Positions 33,109 to 41,658 of a stretch of 48,845 nt of DNA are shown here, piece after piece (position 1 is the first letter of the stretch; each line of letters opens with the position of its first letter). The position numbers were made by a program, and so were the translations under genes. The DNA lies in IMG/VR virus record IMGVR_UViG_3300042368_000879, positions 1 to 48,845 of that record. One strand, 5' to 3'. The notes under the pieces are model-generated. The model was not told where the DNA came from, searched no databases, and saw only the letters and a program-made list of their open reading frames with translations. Origin of the DNA: a virus.

Positions 33109-36100
33109 CAGCCTCCGATCGCGACCTCGTAGGTCATGCCAAGGATCGTCATGGGGTATGGCGTCCTGTGGCGGATCGTCACTTGACCACTATTCCGCCA
33201 GGATCCCAGAAGCGTCACGTCGATCTCCTGCATGTCTGTGCTCTGCGCAGATGCCGGCGGATTGCCAGGGACCAGCAGAGAGCCGGTCGGCCCGATCGAC
33301 ACCTTGCTCGCGGACGACACCTTGAGCCATGCCTTGTTGATGTTCTTGGCCCGGCCCTGGCCCATGCCGTCGATCTGCATCGCAGCGGGGACAGTCACGA
33401 TCTCGCTCGTGTACTTGATGCCGACGACTGCCGTGGCCGCGATCGGCCGCACGGTGCCGTCCAGAGAGATCTGCCCGTTCTCGACGGTCAGGTTCTCCAG
33501 CAGGATGCCGTCTGCGACGACGTCGACCGTCAGACCCTCCAGGTGCTCCAGTTGCGTGATCGTGCTGAAGCCGATGTACACGTTGCCGGCCGCCGGCAGC
33601 TGCGTGTAGGCAGCGCCCCACGTCCCCACCGGGGACAACGTGAACGAGTTGGCGTTGTTGTAGGTCGCGATGCCGATCAGGATCGGACCAGCCGGCGACC
33701 CGACCTGCACGACCACAGTCGTTGGCGAGACGTAGCCGTGGTTGGCGTAGGCAATCACCAGCGACTCCGGCGACCCCTTGGCGTAGGTGCCAAGTTTCTG
33801 CTGGAGCAGCGCGCCGTCGCAGTAGATCGATTCGGGTGCGACATCCTGGTTGAGCGGGGCCATGCGCTCGACCGTTCGGATGGTCGACGCGCCAACCGTC
33901 CTGCGCACAACGGCCCACAGCCGGTCCTGCTGCCCGTCTGGGATCACCGCCACCGACTCAACCACACCGCCGACGTCGTGCTGGTGCCAACCTCCGACCT
34001 GCTCCTCGGGAACGTAGGTCAGGCCGAGCAGCTTGCCGCTCGTGCTCACGAACCAGAGCACGGGGACAGGCGACTTCTGATAGGCGGCGTCGACGATGCT
34101 GTAGTCGTCGAACAGGTGCGGCGCGCGCAAGCTCAGGTCGCCCGTCACGAATCCCTGCGACTGGAAGTTGAACCCCAACTCGCGAACGTGCCCACCGCGC
34201 GCAGCGCAGAAGATCGCGCTGTTGTTGACGATGATCGGCTGGACGGCGTTCGCGCCGTTGTAGCTCTGCGGGCGCACGCTGATCGTGCTCGGGGTCAGAG
34301 CCTCGCTGTTGATCGGGCTGACGCGCCACTCGCTGGCGTTGGTCAGCAGCAGCAACTCGCCAAGCGGGACGATGTGTCGGATCCTGTTGGCCTCGCGGGC
34401 GGCGACCTCGACCTCGATCCGGTCGGAGTCGTTGCTCGGGAGCCGGTACGAGAACTCCGTCTCGGTGAACGGCTTCGACAGGTACAGCTTGTTCGGCTCG
34501 TCGAGCGCGCCGGCAAAGCACTTGCGCTGGTCGAAGTACGCAACGGCACCGGGGTACAGCCCCGCCGCGTTGAACACCGACTCGACGTATGGCGGCGTCT
34601 TGCTGAAGTCGGGTGTGATGTTGTCGTCGACGAAGCTCGTCGTCTCGCTGTTGCCGATGAAGCCGAACAGCCCGCTGACCTCCTTGTAGACGTTGTACCG
34701 AGTCGCGCCAGGAACAGCCGACCACGTCAGCGTGTTCTTGCTGCCGATCGCCAGGAGGTTGTTGGTCGCAGTGACAGATGCAGACGCTGGGCCTTCTGCG
34801 TCGTCGATCTCTGCCGTCACTCGGTACGTCGCGAGCGCGTCCTGCACGCTGGTCACGAACTGCAACAGCCCGCACCTGCCGAGCGCGTACTCCGTCTCGC
34901 GAGGCTCGTAGTGCCCAGATGCCTCCGACGTCGTGGACACGCTGCGGCCGTTCACGAGCACGGCAAATGCTACGAAGATTGGAGCAACCAAGCCGCCAGT
35001 AAGTTGACTACCATCGTCCAGGAACAAGCGGAACCGCTTCGTGGTTGCGAAGCTCGGGTCGAGATCCAAGTACGCAATCGCGCCGAGCGGTATTGCGGCA
35101 GTTGAGTTGGAGTCGCAGATGCGAACGCCGGTTCCGTTCCTCCACCACGAAGCCGACTCGTACTCCAGGGTATTCAGCTGGAACGGGTAGGTGTTCGTGC
35201 CCGTCGTCTTGGTCGCGGTGATTCGCTGGTAAACGTAGCCCTCGTCCTCCAGGCGTTGCAGGTAGGCGACGTCCTCGGACCACAGGCCGCCGAATGCGTT
35301 GCCGCCGCTCGATCCGTTCAAGATGGTGTTGGTGTTCACCATCTGGCTCGTCTGCGACGGCTCGGATGCGACCACGAAGAACTTGTCGTGCAGCAGCGGG
35401 AAGTGGTCGCAGCGGCAGTACACCAAGTCCCCCTTGCTAAACTTGTGCTGCGACGGGCCGACGACGTTGATCCAGTGCCGGTCCATGCCGCTCACGGGCG
35501 CGTCGCTGTTGGCCCAGTCCCATCGCCATGCCATGCCGTAGGTCGGCGTTGCCGTCACTCCTGTGACCTGCGGCGTCGTGTTGAACACGGAAGCCGTCAG
35601 AGACCACGCAGTCGAGCCAAAGCGTGAAAGCTCGCGCACCGGGTGATTCGGGTGCGCAAAGGAGACGACGTCGAAGCTCTGCGTGTACGTCAGGTCGAAG
35701 ATCTCCGACTCCAGGTAGCTGTGCTTCAACTCCAGGGCCGTCGAGAACTGCTGGAACCACAGAGCGTCGAGGCTGGTCGAGGTGATCAACCCCAGGCCGG
35801 CGCTGCTGTAGATCGGAACCGTCGCAAGGTAGTTGGCACCGCTGTACGTCACGACGGAGCCGACGTCGTAGAACTTGTCGACGGTGTTCGTCCCCGTGCC
35901 GGCGGTCGTGAAGGCGATGCGCGAACCAGTCGGCGACGCCTTGAGGAAGAACCCAGTGCCAGCAGTTGGGATGTCGTAGTCGACGTAGTACAGCGTGTTC
36001 GGCGACAGCTGCGGCGGAAGCGCCCCGCCCGTGTTGCGGAAGCACACCACTTCGTTCTGCGCAAACGGAGGAGTGGCCGGCGGCGTCCCTGTCCACGACG

Positions 36101-36515
36101 CCGACGAGACGCGCAGCTGGCTGCTGACACCGCTGAACGTCACCGTCGTGCCAGGGATGTACGTCGTCGGCGTCGCGTGCTGAAGCAAGCCGCTCGGCAA
36201 GTGGAACCGCATCGTGCCGAAGCGCGCGGTCTGGTTCACTCCATCCCACGCGCGAAGCTCGATGACCAAAGCCTGATCGACCGAGAACTGGAACGGGATC
36301 AGGCGGCTCTTGGTCGTGCGTGGATCGCCAGCACCTCGGGATGTGTTCGCGCGGAACTCAAACCCAGGACGCTTGACGAGTACGCCCTGCGGTCGCAGCA
36401 CCCAGTTGTTGATCCTGGCCGCGCCGTTCTGGTACTTGACGTCGTCGATCCTGCCGAACATCTCCGGCGAGATCTCGCCGCCCGAAAAGCCCTTTTGGTA
36501 GATGCGCGTGTTCAT
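33108..36515 (-). CDS. Tail tubular protein B (nozzle), T7 gp12-like
   Basis: A 1135-residue protein. The N-terminus MNTRIYQKGFSGGEISPEMFGRID, followed by INNWVLRPQGVLVKRPGFEF, is the hallmark of the T7 gp12-like stem/nozzle family that forms the distal tail tube. Most of the length is beta-rich, as expected for a large propeller-like nozzle. It is larger than T7 gp12 (about 794 residues), like many members in podoviruses of this type. The ATG overlaps the upstream stop (ATGA). It follows the tubular A gene, the standard order. Confidence 0.88.
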   Translation of the reverse strand: MNTRIYQKGFSGGEISPEMFGRIDDVKYQNGAARINNWVLRPQGVLVKRPGFEFRANTSRGAGDPRTTKSRLIPFQFSVDQALVIELRAWDGVNQTARFGTMRFHLPSGLLQHATPTTYIPGTTVTFSGVSSQLRVSSASWTGTPPATPPFAQNEVVCFRNTGGALPPQLSPNTLYYVDYDIPTAGTGFFLKASPTGSRIAFTTAGTGTNTVDKFYDVGSVVTYSGANYLATVPIYSSAGLGLITSTSLDALWFQQFSTALELKHSYLESEIFDLTYTQSFDVVSFAHPNHPVRELSRFGSTAWSLTASVFNTTPQVTGVTATPTYGMAWRWDWANSDAPVSGMDRHWINVVGPSQHKFSKGDLVYCRCDHFPLLHDKFFVVASEPSQTSQMVNTNTILNGSSGGNAFGGLWSEDVAYLQRLEDEGYVYQRITATKTTGTNTYPFQLNTLEYESASWWRNGTGVRICDSNSTAAIPLGAIAYLDLDPSFATTKRFRLFLDDGSQLTGGLVAPIFVAFAVLVNGRSVSTTSEASGHYEPRETEYALGRCGLLQFVTSVQDALATYRVTAEIDDAEGPASASVTATNNLLAIGSKNTLTWSAVPGATRYNVYKEVSGLFGFIGNSETTSFVDDNITPDFSKTPPYVESVFNAAGLYPGAVAYFDQRKCFAGALDEPNKLYLSKPFTETEFSYRLPSNDSDRIEVEVAAREANRIRHIVPLGELLLLTNASEWRVSPINSEALTPSTISVRPQSYNGANAVQPIIVNNSAIFCAARGGHVRELGFNFQSQGFVTGDLSLRAPHLFDDYSIVDAAYQKSPVPVLWFVSTSGKLLGLTYVPEEQVGGWHQHDVGGVVESVAVIPDGQQDRLWAVVRRTVGASTIRTVERMAPLNQDVAPESIYCDGALLQQKLGTYAKGSPESLVIAYANHGYVSPTTVVVQVGSPAGPILIGIATYNNANSFTLSPVGTWGAAYTQLPAAGNVYIGFSTITQLEHLEGLTVDVVADGILLENLTVENGQISLDGTVRPIAATAVVGIKYTSEIVTVPAAMQIDGMGQGRAKNINKAWLKVSSASKVSIGPTGSLLVPGNPPASAQSTDMQEIDVTLLGSWRNSGQVTIRHRTPYPMTILGMTYEVAIGG

Positions 36516-38866
36516 CGACCGCTGATCCACGGCGCGGTGTGGCTCGTGTCCGTCCGACGCTGATTCGCGTCGCTGGCAGCCGCCTTGCCGATGTAGAACT
36601 GCACCATCTGCAAACAGCGCTTGGCCTCGGCAGCGCCGACGTCGCCCTTCAGGATCGGGCCGGCGAGCTTGCTCGCCAACATCCACGACAGCGACGTGAT
36701 GAACAGCGGCGGGTAGTAGCCCGGCGTGTACACGAACTTGGTGTACCGAAGCTCGGCGTCCTCGACGTCGGTGTACAGCACCATCGAGCCTGCTGCGTTC
36801 TGCTCGATCGTGTACTCGTATGGCTCGCGCGTCGTCTGATCGACGTAGCGGTCTTTCATGCCTTCAGGAATGACCTGCAAGGTCTTCAGCACGGACGGCG
36901 GGTAGACGTAGCTGTAGCCCCAGCCATCGACTTCGTTCGACGGCGTCGTCGTCAGAGCCACGCGCGCGGTCGCGAACGACCACGCATGCATCTCCAGCAG
37001 TTCGTCGACCGCTCGGTTGTAGAACTGGACGCACAGCAGCGACTGCGCAGATCCGTCGGGAGGGGAGATGCTCTGCACAGCCGCCGACTCGCCGATGTGC
37101 GCCAGTGCAAGGTTGCAGATGTCCAGTGCGGTGACCACGCAGCGTCCCTCGACGAAGATGTTGTACGGTGCCCAGTGCTGTAGGAAGAACGACTCGTAGT
37201 TGCGGGGAGTGACAAGCGTCCCTGCGATGACGACGTCGTTGAACGTGATGTCGTGCGGCGTGTTGAGCCGGTCGCGACCGATGATGCGCGACATCCGAGC
37301 AGGGACATGCGTCGTCGTCAGCCCATCAAACAAGAAGGAACTGATCGATCCGGCCTTGTCGGCAGAGATGAGCGTCCCGCCGAGAGACTGCGACAGGAAC
37401 GGGTAGTACGCATTCTCCAGCGTCAGAAGAGCCTGCGGGATTGGTCCGTCCACAAGGCAGTCCCTGACGACGACGTTGTGCCTTCCCCATCCAGCAGGAT
37501 CATTGTCCGATCCATCAACCCATGTCTTCAGAATGCTGCTGGTGAGCGAAGCGGGTGCGCTGTACCCAACAAACGGTTGGTAGGCTCCAGCCTGCGCGCC
37601 AGTGTACAGATCCCCGCCCCAATCTCCCTCCAGGCCGAAGTGCGTGAACGTACAGCCTTCGACCAGCGTGGACGGCGTGTACGTTGTCGCCGCAGATGAC
37701 GGCAGGTTGAAGTAGCTAAACACGATGTTGGCGGCTTGCGTGTTGATGACGTAGGTGTCCGTCACCGTCGTCACTCCATCGTTACCTGCCAACACGAGTC
37801 CGTCGTCGCCTGCCATGACGAAGCAGCGGTCGATCGTCCTCGTCGGAATGGACGCATTGTTGACGGACAACCCCATGCCGTCGCAGTTGTAGAACCACGG
37901 GGTGACAACCTTCACCAACGAGCAGCTGCTGATCCCTTCGCCGAACGTGTAGAACGGGCCGCCGACGATTGTGACGTCCTGCATCGACATGGATGGGAAC
38001 GACGAGTCGCCACCATCGCCTCCGAAGCGGCCAACAACCATGCTGAACGTCAGCTGCTCCTCAAACGTCAACGGCTGTCCAGGATTGATGTGGACGTTGC
38101 CTGCTCCTTGGACCTTGGATGCCCAGTCGGCGTCGCTGCACCACTCGCCACTCAGCACGCCAGGGCCGCGAATCACCACGTCGTTCGACTGCCGCAAGTC
38201 CAGCGAGCCGACGACCCACGCTCCACGCTCCAGCCAGATCTCGGTGTACGGGCCGACGCGCCACAGCGTCGACGCGAACTCTCGCGTGGCGACAGTCGGA
38301 AGCGCAGTCGTGACCGACCCGGCCGTCGTCGGAAGTGTGTGGATGCCGGCGGGGAACTTCAGGATCGCAGGGCTGCCTACGGTTCCCGAAGGTGCCCCCG
38401 ACGCCATGGTGCCGGCGTTGAACGTCACGGCACCGACGGGCGTCGTGGCGGCGATCGGGTCGCTCCACACCATGACCGGATACCGCGTGTCGCCGTTCGC
38501 GACGATGTACAGCTTCGCCCCTGCGGGGACCGTGAGCGTCAGCTGGTTGCCGGACACGATCGGGCTGACCGACGCCGTCGACGGTCTGATCGTGTAGCTC
38601 GTGATCGAAGCGCTGTACTGCAAGCGCACCGTCCTGGACGCCGAGTCACTGCCGAAGCTCGTCCACGACATCTCGGCCTGCTGACCATTCGCCCACTGCG
38701 TCGTGGTCATCCCGCTCGCTCGCGTGAACCCGTAGACGTGGTTCGCCTGCAAGACGTTCGCGTCGTCTGAGACGGAGCAGAGCCACCGAGTGCTGCCTCG
38801 ATCGTTGGCGTACAGGGGGCCGCCGTTCGGCGTTCCAGTGGGACCGAGATCTCGCTGTAGTGGCAT
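36512..38866 (-). CDS. Fusion of beta-helix glycosidase-like tailspike with tail tubular protein A
   Basis: A 784-residue protein with two parts. Residues 1 to about 575 resemble GH49/GH28-type beta-helix enzymes: an N-terminal beta-sandwich (EMSWTSFG, TIRPSTASV), the entry segment IWLERGAWVVGSLDL with GPGVLSGEW, and acidic residues D329 in YNCDGMGL and D354-D355 in MAGDDGLVLAG that fit a polysaccharide-cleaving centre. From about 577 the protein is a T7 gp11-like adaptor (ALDICNLALAHIGE, LLCVQFYNRAVDELLEMHAWSFATARVAL) of about 208 residues, the usual full length. A GTG at codon 577 has GAGG 8 bases upstream. ATG 38866 is chosen because an upstream GTG lies within a hairpin. Confidence 0.8.
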   Translation of the reverse strand: MPLQRDLGPTGTPNGGPLYANDRGSTRWLCSVSDDANVLQANHVYGFTRASGMTTTQWANGQQAEMSWTSFGSDSASRTVRLQYSASITSYTIRPSTASVSPIVSGNQLTLTVPAGAKLYIVANGDTRYPVMVWSDPIAATTPVGAVTFNAGTMASGAPSGTVGSPAILKFPAGIHTLPTTAGSVTTALPTVATREFASTLWRVGPYTEIWLERGAWVVGSLDLRQSNDVVIRGPGVLSGEWCSDADWASKVQGAGNVHINPGQPLTFEEQLTFSMVVGRFGGDGGDSSFPSMSMQDVTIVGGPFYTFGEGISSCSLVKVVTPWFYNCDGMGLSVNNASIPTRTIDRCFVMAGDDGLVLAGNDGVTTVTDTYVINTQAANIVFSYFNLPSSAATTYTPSTLVEGCTFTHFGLEGDWGGDLYTGAQAGAYQPFVGYSAPASLTSSILKTWVDGSDNDPAGWGRHNVVVRDCLVDGPIPQALLTLENAYYPFLSQSLGGTLISADKAGSISSFLFDGLTTTHVPARMSRIIGRDRLNTPHDITFNDVVIAGTLVTPRNYESFFLQHWAPYNIFVEGRCVVTALDICNLALAHIGESAAVQSISPPDGSAQSLLCVQFYNRAVDELLEMHAWSFATARVALTTTPSNEVDGWGYSYVYPPSVLKTLQVIPEGMKDRYVDQTTREPYEYTIEQNAAGSMVLYTDVEDAELRYTKFVYTPGYYPPLFITSLSWMLASKLAGPILKGDVGAAEAKRCLQMVQFYIGKAAASDANQRRTDTSHTAPWISGR

Positions 38867-38880
38867 GGGATCGCCGAAAC

Positions 38881-38908
38881 GCAGGCAGAGCCTGACCACT
38901 CTGCCTGC
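38881..38908 (-). promoter_or_regulatory. Perfect 10-bp hairpin before the tailspike-adaptor gene
   Basis: GCAGGCAGAG-N8-CTCTGCCTGC in the 106-base gap between the cement gene and the fusion gene, ending 14 bases before the ATG. No T-run follows on the minus strand, so it is not a standard terminator; it could trim readthrough from the strong capsid transcript or control translation. Confidence 0.6.
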
Positions 38909-38972
38909 ATGCCCCTCAACTCGTCCTCGTCTGCCTGTCGCGACGCCGGTCAGAGCGTCACGACCGCGATGC

Positions 38973-39500
38973 TCAGACCGGGTTCGGCAGCGTCGCGATC
39001 GCGTCGGCGTGGTAGGTCACGCCGTCCTGCGCGTCGATCACGATCTGCGCCGAAAGGTTGCCGGCGTTGCTGCCCGTGTGCGTGCCCGTCGCGACGTACT
39101 TCAGGTAGACGTAGCGCTTGTAGCGAGCGCCGGGGGTCTCCAGGTTGGACGCTCGCGGAGCCGGCAGCGGCAAGATCAGCTGCACGGGGAGGCCAGCAGC
39201 GGTGGCCGCGACGAGCGCAATCGCTGAGGTCGAGGCGAGGACGTACTCGCCAGAACCGACCGTGCCGGCGACGCCGCCGCCAGCGCCAGCCGTCGCCGCG
39301 ACGCTCGCGGTGTCCGCTGTGAACACCTGCACGGAGACGTCGTTGCCGCCCGCGAACGCTCCGGTGCGGGTGATGACGATCTTGAGTGCCGTGCCCTCGG
39401 CGAGATCGCGGTCCACTCCGAAGTCGAGTGACGCGGAGATGTAGGTGCCGTTGGAGGTGATCGCCGGGTTGGTGATGGTGAGGAAGTTGTCGACGTACAT
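38973..39500 (-). CDS. Capsid cement protein, Bbp16-like
   Basis: A 175-residue protein matching the Bbp16 family of BPP-1, whose jelly-roll dimers clamp neighbouring capsomers. Visible family features are the N-terminus MYVDNFLTIT, the SLDFGVDRDLAEGTALKIVITRTGAF block and QLILPLPAP, with a beta-rich C-terminus (YKRYVYLKYVATGTHTGSNAGNLSAQIVID). AAGGAG precedes the ATG, giving strong translation, as needed for a protein present in hundreds of copies. It lies directly after the major capsid gene as in BPP-1. Confidence 0.88.
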   Translation of the reverse strand: MYVDNFLTITNPAITSNGTYISASLDFGVDRDLAEGTALKIVITRTGAFAGGNDVSVQVFTADTASVAATAGAGGGVAGTVGSGEYVLASTSAIALVAATAAGLPVQLILPLPAPRASNLETPGARYKRYVYLKYVATGTHTGSNAGNLSAQIVIDAQDGVTYHADAIATLPNPV

Positions 39501-39517
39501 GTTGGTGCTCCTTGGGA

Positions 39518-40519
39518 TCAGGCCGGGACCAGGGTCTCGGTGTTGTCGATGGCGTCGCAGCAACGGATCGGCACGCCCAGGAACGTCAGCCACGACTGCG
39601 GCTGCCCGAACTGCGTGATCGACTGCTGGATGTTGAGCACGCCGTTGCTCCGATCCATCGCCTGAAGGGCGAGGCCGGTGTGCGCGGCGCGGTTCATGTA
39701 GAACACGGGGCGACCCATGTTCTGGTTCGGCAGCTTGTACAGCGCCCGCAGCATCAGCTTGATCAGGAGCGTGGTCGCGTTGGCCCCCTGCGAACCGTTC
39801 TGACCACCGAGGTCGGCGACCGGCAGGTTGCAGATGCGCACGACGTAGCGCCAGTCCTTGTTGACCAGCCCGCCCTTCCACTGGTAGCGCGTGGAGAGCG
39901 CCTGCATGCGGTTGACACCGTCGTAGACGGTCTGCTCGCCGAGATCCTCGTGGACGAGGCCGGCCTTGCTGCCCTTCGGGAACGGGCAGTACAACGTGTT
40001 CTCGCCCCAGCAGGCGAGCCACACCGACGTGCCGGCCGAAGTCGTCGCGCGGATGACGTTCTCGCCCACCGTGCCCGACGCCGTGGAGTAGCGAGCCGTG
40101 AGGCCCAGGAACTCCTGCGGAGCCGTCTGCGGGTTGCCGTAGAACAGCGTCCGCGCCCAGCGCTGGTTCATCGCCTCCAGGAACGCCACGTCCTCGGACA
40201 GCCGGAACTGCGAGGTGTTGCCGTTCAGCATCGCGAGATCCTTGTCGATCTCCGAGCGCGCCTCCAGGATGGCGCACGCCTCGTCGACCTGCGTGGTCGT
40301 CGACTTGCTGTTCGGGATGCCCTGGTTCAGGGCGCGGTAGTACACGTCCGGCAGGCCCGTGCGGATGACGACGCGCTCGCCCGTCGGGAGGTTGCCCTCC
40401 TTCCAAACGGCGTCTTGCAGGATCTCGTTGCGCTGGCTCAGAAGCTCCGCGATCACCGGCGTGTTGCCGTTCGGATCGGTTCGCTTCGCCCAGTCGAGCA
40501 GGGTCAGTCGAAAGCTCAT
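39518..40519 (-). CDS. Major capsid protein, epsilon15 Gp7 / BPP-1 Bbp17 type
   Basis: A 333-residue HK97-fold capsid protein. Family-like segments are RTDPNGNTPVIAELLSQRNEIL, WKEGNLPTGERVVIRTGLP, SRSEIDKDLAMLNGNTSQFR-like RSEIDKDLAMLNGN, DVAFLEAMNQRWARTLFYGN, FLGLTARYS, CPFPKGSKAGLVHEDLGEQT and GVPIRCCDAI near the end. The length matches this family exactly (about 330 residues). It assembles the T=7 head on the scaffold encoded upstream and is stabilised by the cement protein encoded downstream. Confidence 0.95.
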   Translation of the reverse strand: MSFRLTLLDWAKRTDPNGNTPVIAELLSQRNEILQDAVWKEGNLPTGERVVIRTGLPDVYYRALNQGIPNSKSTTTQVDEACAILEARSEIDKDLAMLNGNTSQFRLSEDVAFLEAMNQRWARTLFYGNPQTAPQEFLGLTARYSTASGTVGENVIRATTSAGTSVWLACWGENTLYCPFPKGSKAGLVHEDLGEQTVYDGVNRMQALSTRYQWKGGLVNKDWRYVVRICNLPVADLGGQNGSQGANATTLLIKLMLRALYKLPNQNMGRPVFYMNRAAHTGLALQAMDRSNGVLNIQQSITQFGQPQSWLTFLGVPIRCCDAIDNTETLVPA

Positions 40520-40529
40520 CGGTCAGGTC

Positions 40530-41147
40530 TCACTTCTTGGTTGGGTACAGAGCGTCCGCGTAGGTGCTGAAATCGCCGGACTGCACGCTCTGGGCAGCCT
40601 GACGGGAACCGCCGACGTAGCGGTCCGTGTCGATCGCCTTGCCGGCCTTGAGGAAGAACCGGATCACCTCCGGGTGATTCCCGAGGCCGGACTCGTTGAG
40701 CAGGTCGCGCAGTGCCTGCGATCCGAACGCATCGAGTGCCTTCTTGGCGGTCGCCAAGTTCTCCTGGAGCTTCGCGCCGCCGAACTCCTTGTCGGCCTTG
40801 CTCGTCTCCATCCACTCGGTGCGCATCTGCTCCAGCTGCTTGCTCTGTCGCTCCTGCATCGCAGGCGCGACCCGATCGAGCAGCTTCTGCGCTGCTTCCG
40901 GTGCCAGCTGCAACTCCTTGGCGGCATCCCCGTAGGTCTTCAAGACCTCCGCGTCGAACGAGACGCCCTCGGGCGACTTGAACTCGTACGACGGCTCCAC
41001 CTTGGCCTGAGCCGTGGTGGTGGTGTTGCTGCCTTGCTGCTGCTGCCCGGCCTGCTGCTGCGACTCCGGTGCCTTGGAGGTCACGAGAGTCGTCGCGGTG
41101 GCGGCTCCTTCACTGGGGTTTGCGGACGCCATCTGCGTTGCGGTCAT
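40530..41147 (-). CDS. Scaffolding-type head assembly protein
   Basis: A 205-residue protein with the composition of a scaffold: a Gln/Ser/Thr-rich, disordered N-terminus (TSKAPESQQQAGQQQQGSNTTTTAQ) and a long helical, charged C-terminal half (VLKTYGDAAKELQLAPEAAQKLL, QERQSKQLEQMRTEWMETSKADKEFGGAKLQENLATAKKALDAF). It lies just before the capsid gene, the normal place for a scaffold. The ATG at 41147 has GAAGGAA before it and overlaps the Bbp19-like gene by 38 bases. Confidence 0.8.
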   Translation of the reverse strand: MTATQMASANPSEGAATATTLVTSKAPESQQQAGQQQQGSNTTTTAQAKVEPSYEFKSPEGVSFDAEVLKTYGDAAKELQLAPEAAQKLLDRVAPAMQERQSKQLEQMRTEWMETSKADKEFGGAKLQENLATAKKALDAFGSQALRDLLNESGLGNHPEVIRFFLKAGKAIDTDRYVGGSRQAAQSVQSGDFSTYADALYPTKK

Positions 41148-41448
41148 TGTGTTCCTTCACCATGGTGGTGTAGTGCTCAGGGCAGTGCGTGTGGATCAGG
41201 GCCAGCATGCGGTTGCCGAAGTTCCGAGTGCCCTCGGCGAATGCCATGTGCATCGCGTTGGGGTTGAACGACAGACGGAACACGCCGCTCTGATCCAGAA
41301 GCCGCCACAGGATGCGACGGCCCCGCTTGCTGCTCATCAGCCACCGGATGTCCGCCTCCTCGGATTCAGCTGCCAGCTTCTCGCGAAGGAGCCGCTCGGC
41401 TCTCTCGCGATCCTGGGCTGCCGTGTCGTGCGGGTCGTAGTGGCTCAC
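41110..41448 (-). CDS. Bbp19-like phage protein
   Basis: A 112-residue protein resembling the Bbp19 family encoded next to the head genes of BPP-1-like phages. The core is ADIRWLMSSKRGRRILWRLLDQSGVFRLSF, NAMHMAFAEGTRNFGNRMLALIH and a final HYTTMVKEHNDRN. The N-terminus is charged and helical. The role is unknown, but conservation of its position before the scaffold suggests head assembly. It overlaps the scaffold gene. Confidence 0.82.
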   Translation of the reverse strand: MSHYDPHDTAAQDRERAERLLREKLAAESEEADIRWLMSSKRGRRILWRLLDQSGVFRLSFNPNAMHMAFAEGTRNFGNRMLALIHTHCPEHYTTMVKEHNDRNADGVRKPQ

Positions 41449-41496
41449 GGTCGGACGGTATGGCCGCCGCCGGCAACTACGGGCACGCGCGGGCAG

Positions 41497-41658
41497 CTAA
41501 CCAGCGCGCAAGGTCTCAAGGTCGGCAGCGATCTGCGCCATCTCGGCGTCGATCTGCTCGATGCGGCCGACGTCACCGAGGCGCAGTGCGCATGTGCGCT
41601 GCGTGCCAAGGTTGACCAGCGCGGCCTCGTACAACTCGATGCGTTGGGCGGTGTCCAT
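41497..41658 (-). CDS. Hypothetical 53-residue helical protein
   Basis: A small protein with two predicted helices (MDTAQRIELYEAALVNLGTQRT and RIEQIDAEMAQIAADLETLRAG), like a helical hairpin. The ATG overlaps the stop of the kelch-like gene (TGATG). The function is unknown; small helical-hairpin proteins between tail and head modules may be chaperones, but this is inference. Confidence 0.6.
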   Translation of the reverse strand: MDTAQRIELYEAALVNLGTQRTCALRLGDVGRIEQIDAEMAQIAADLETLRAG

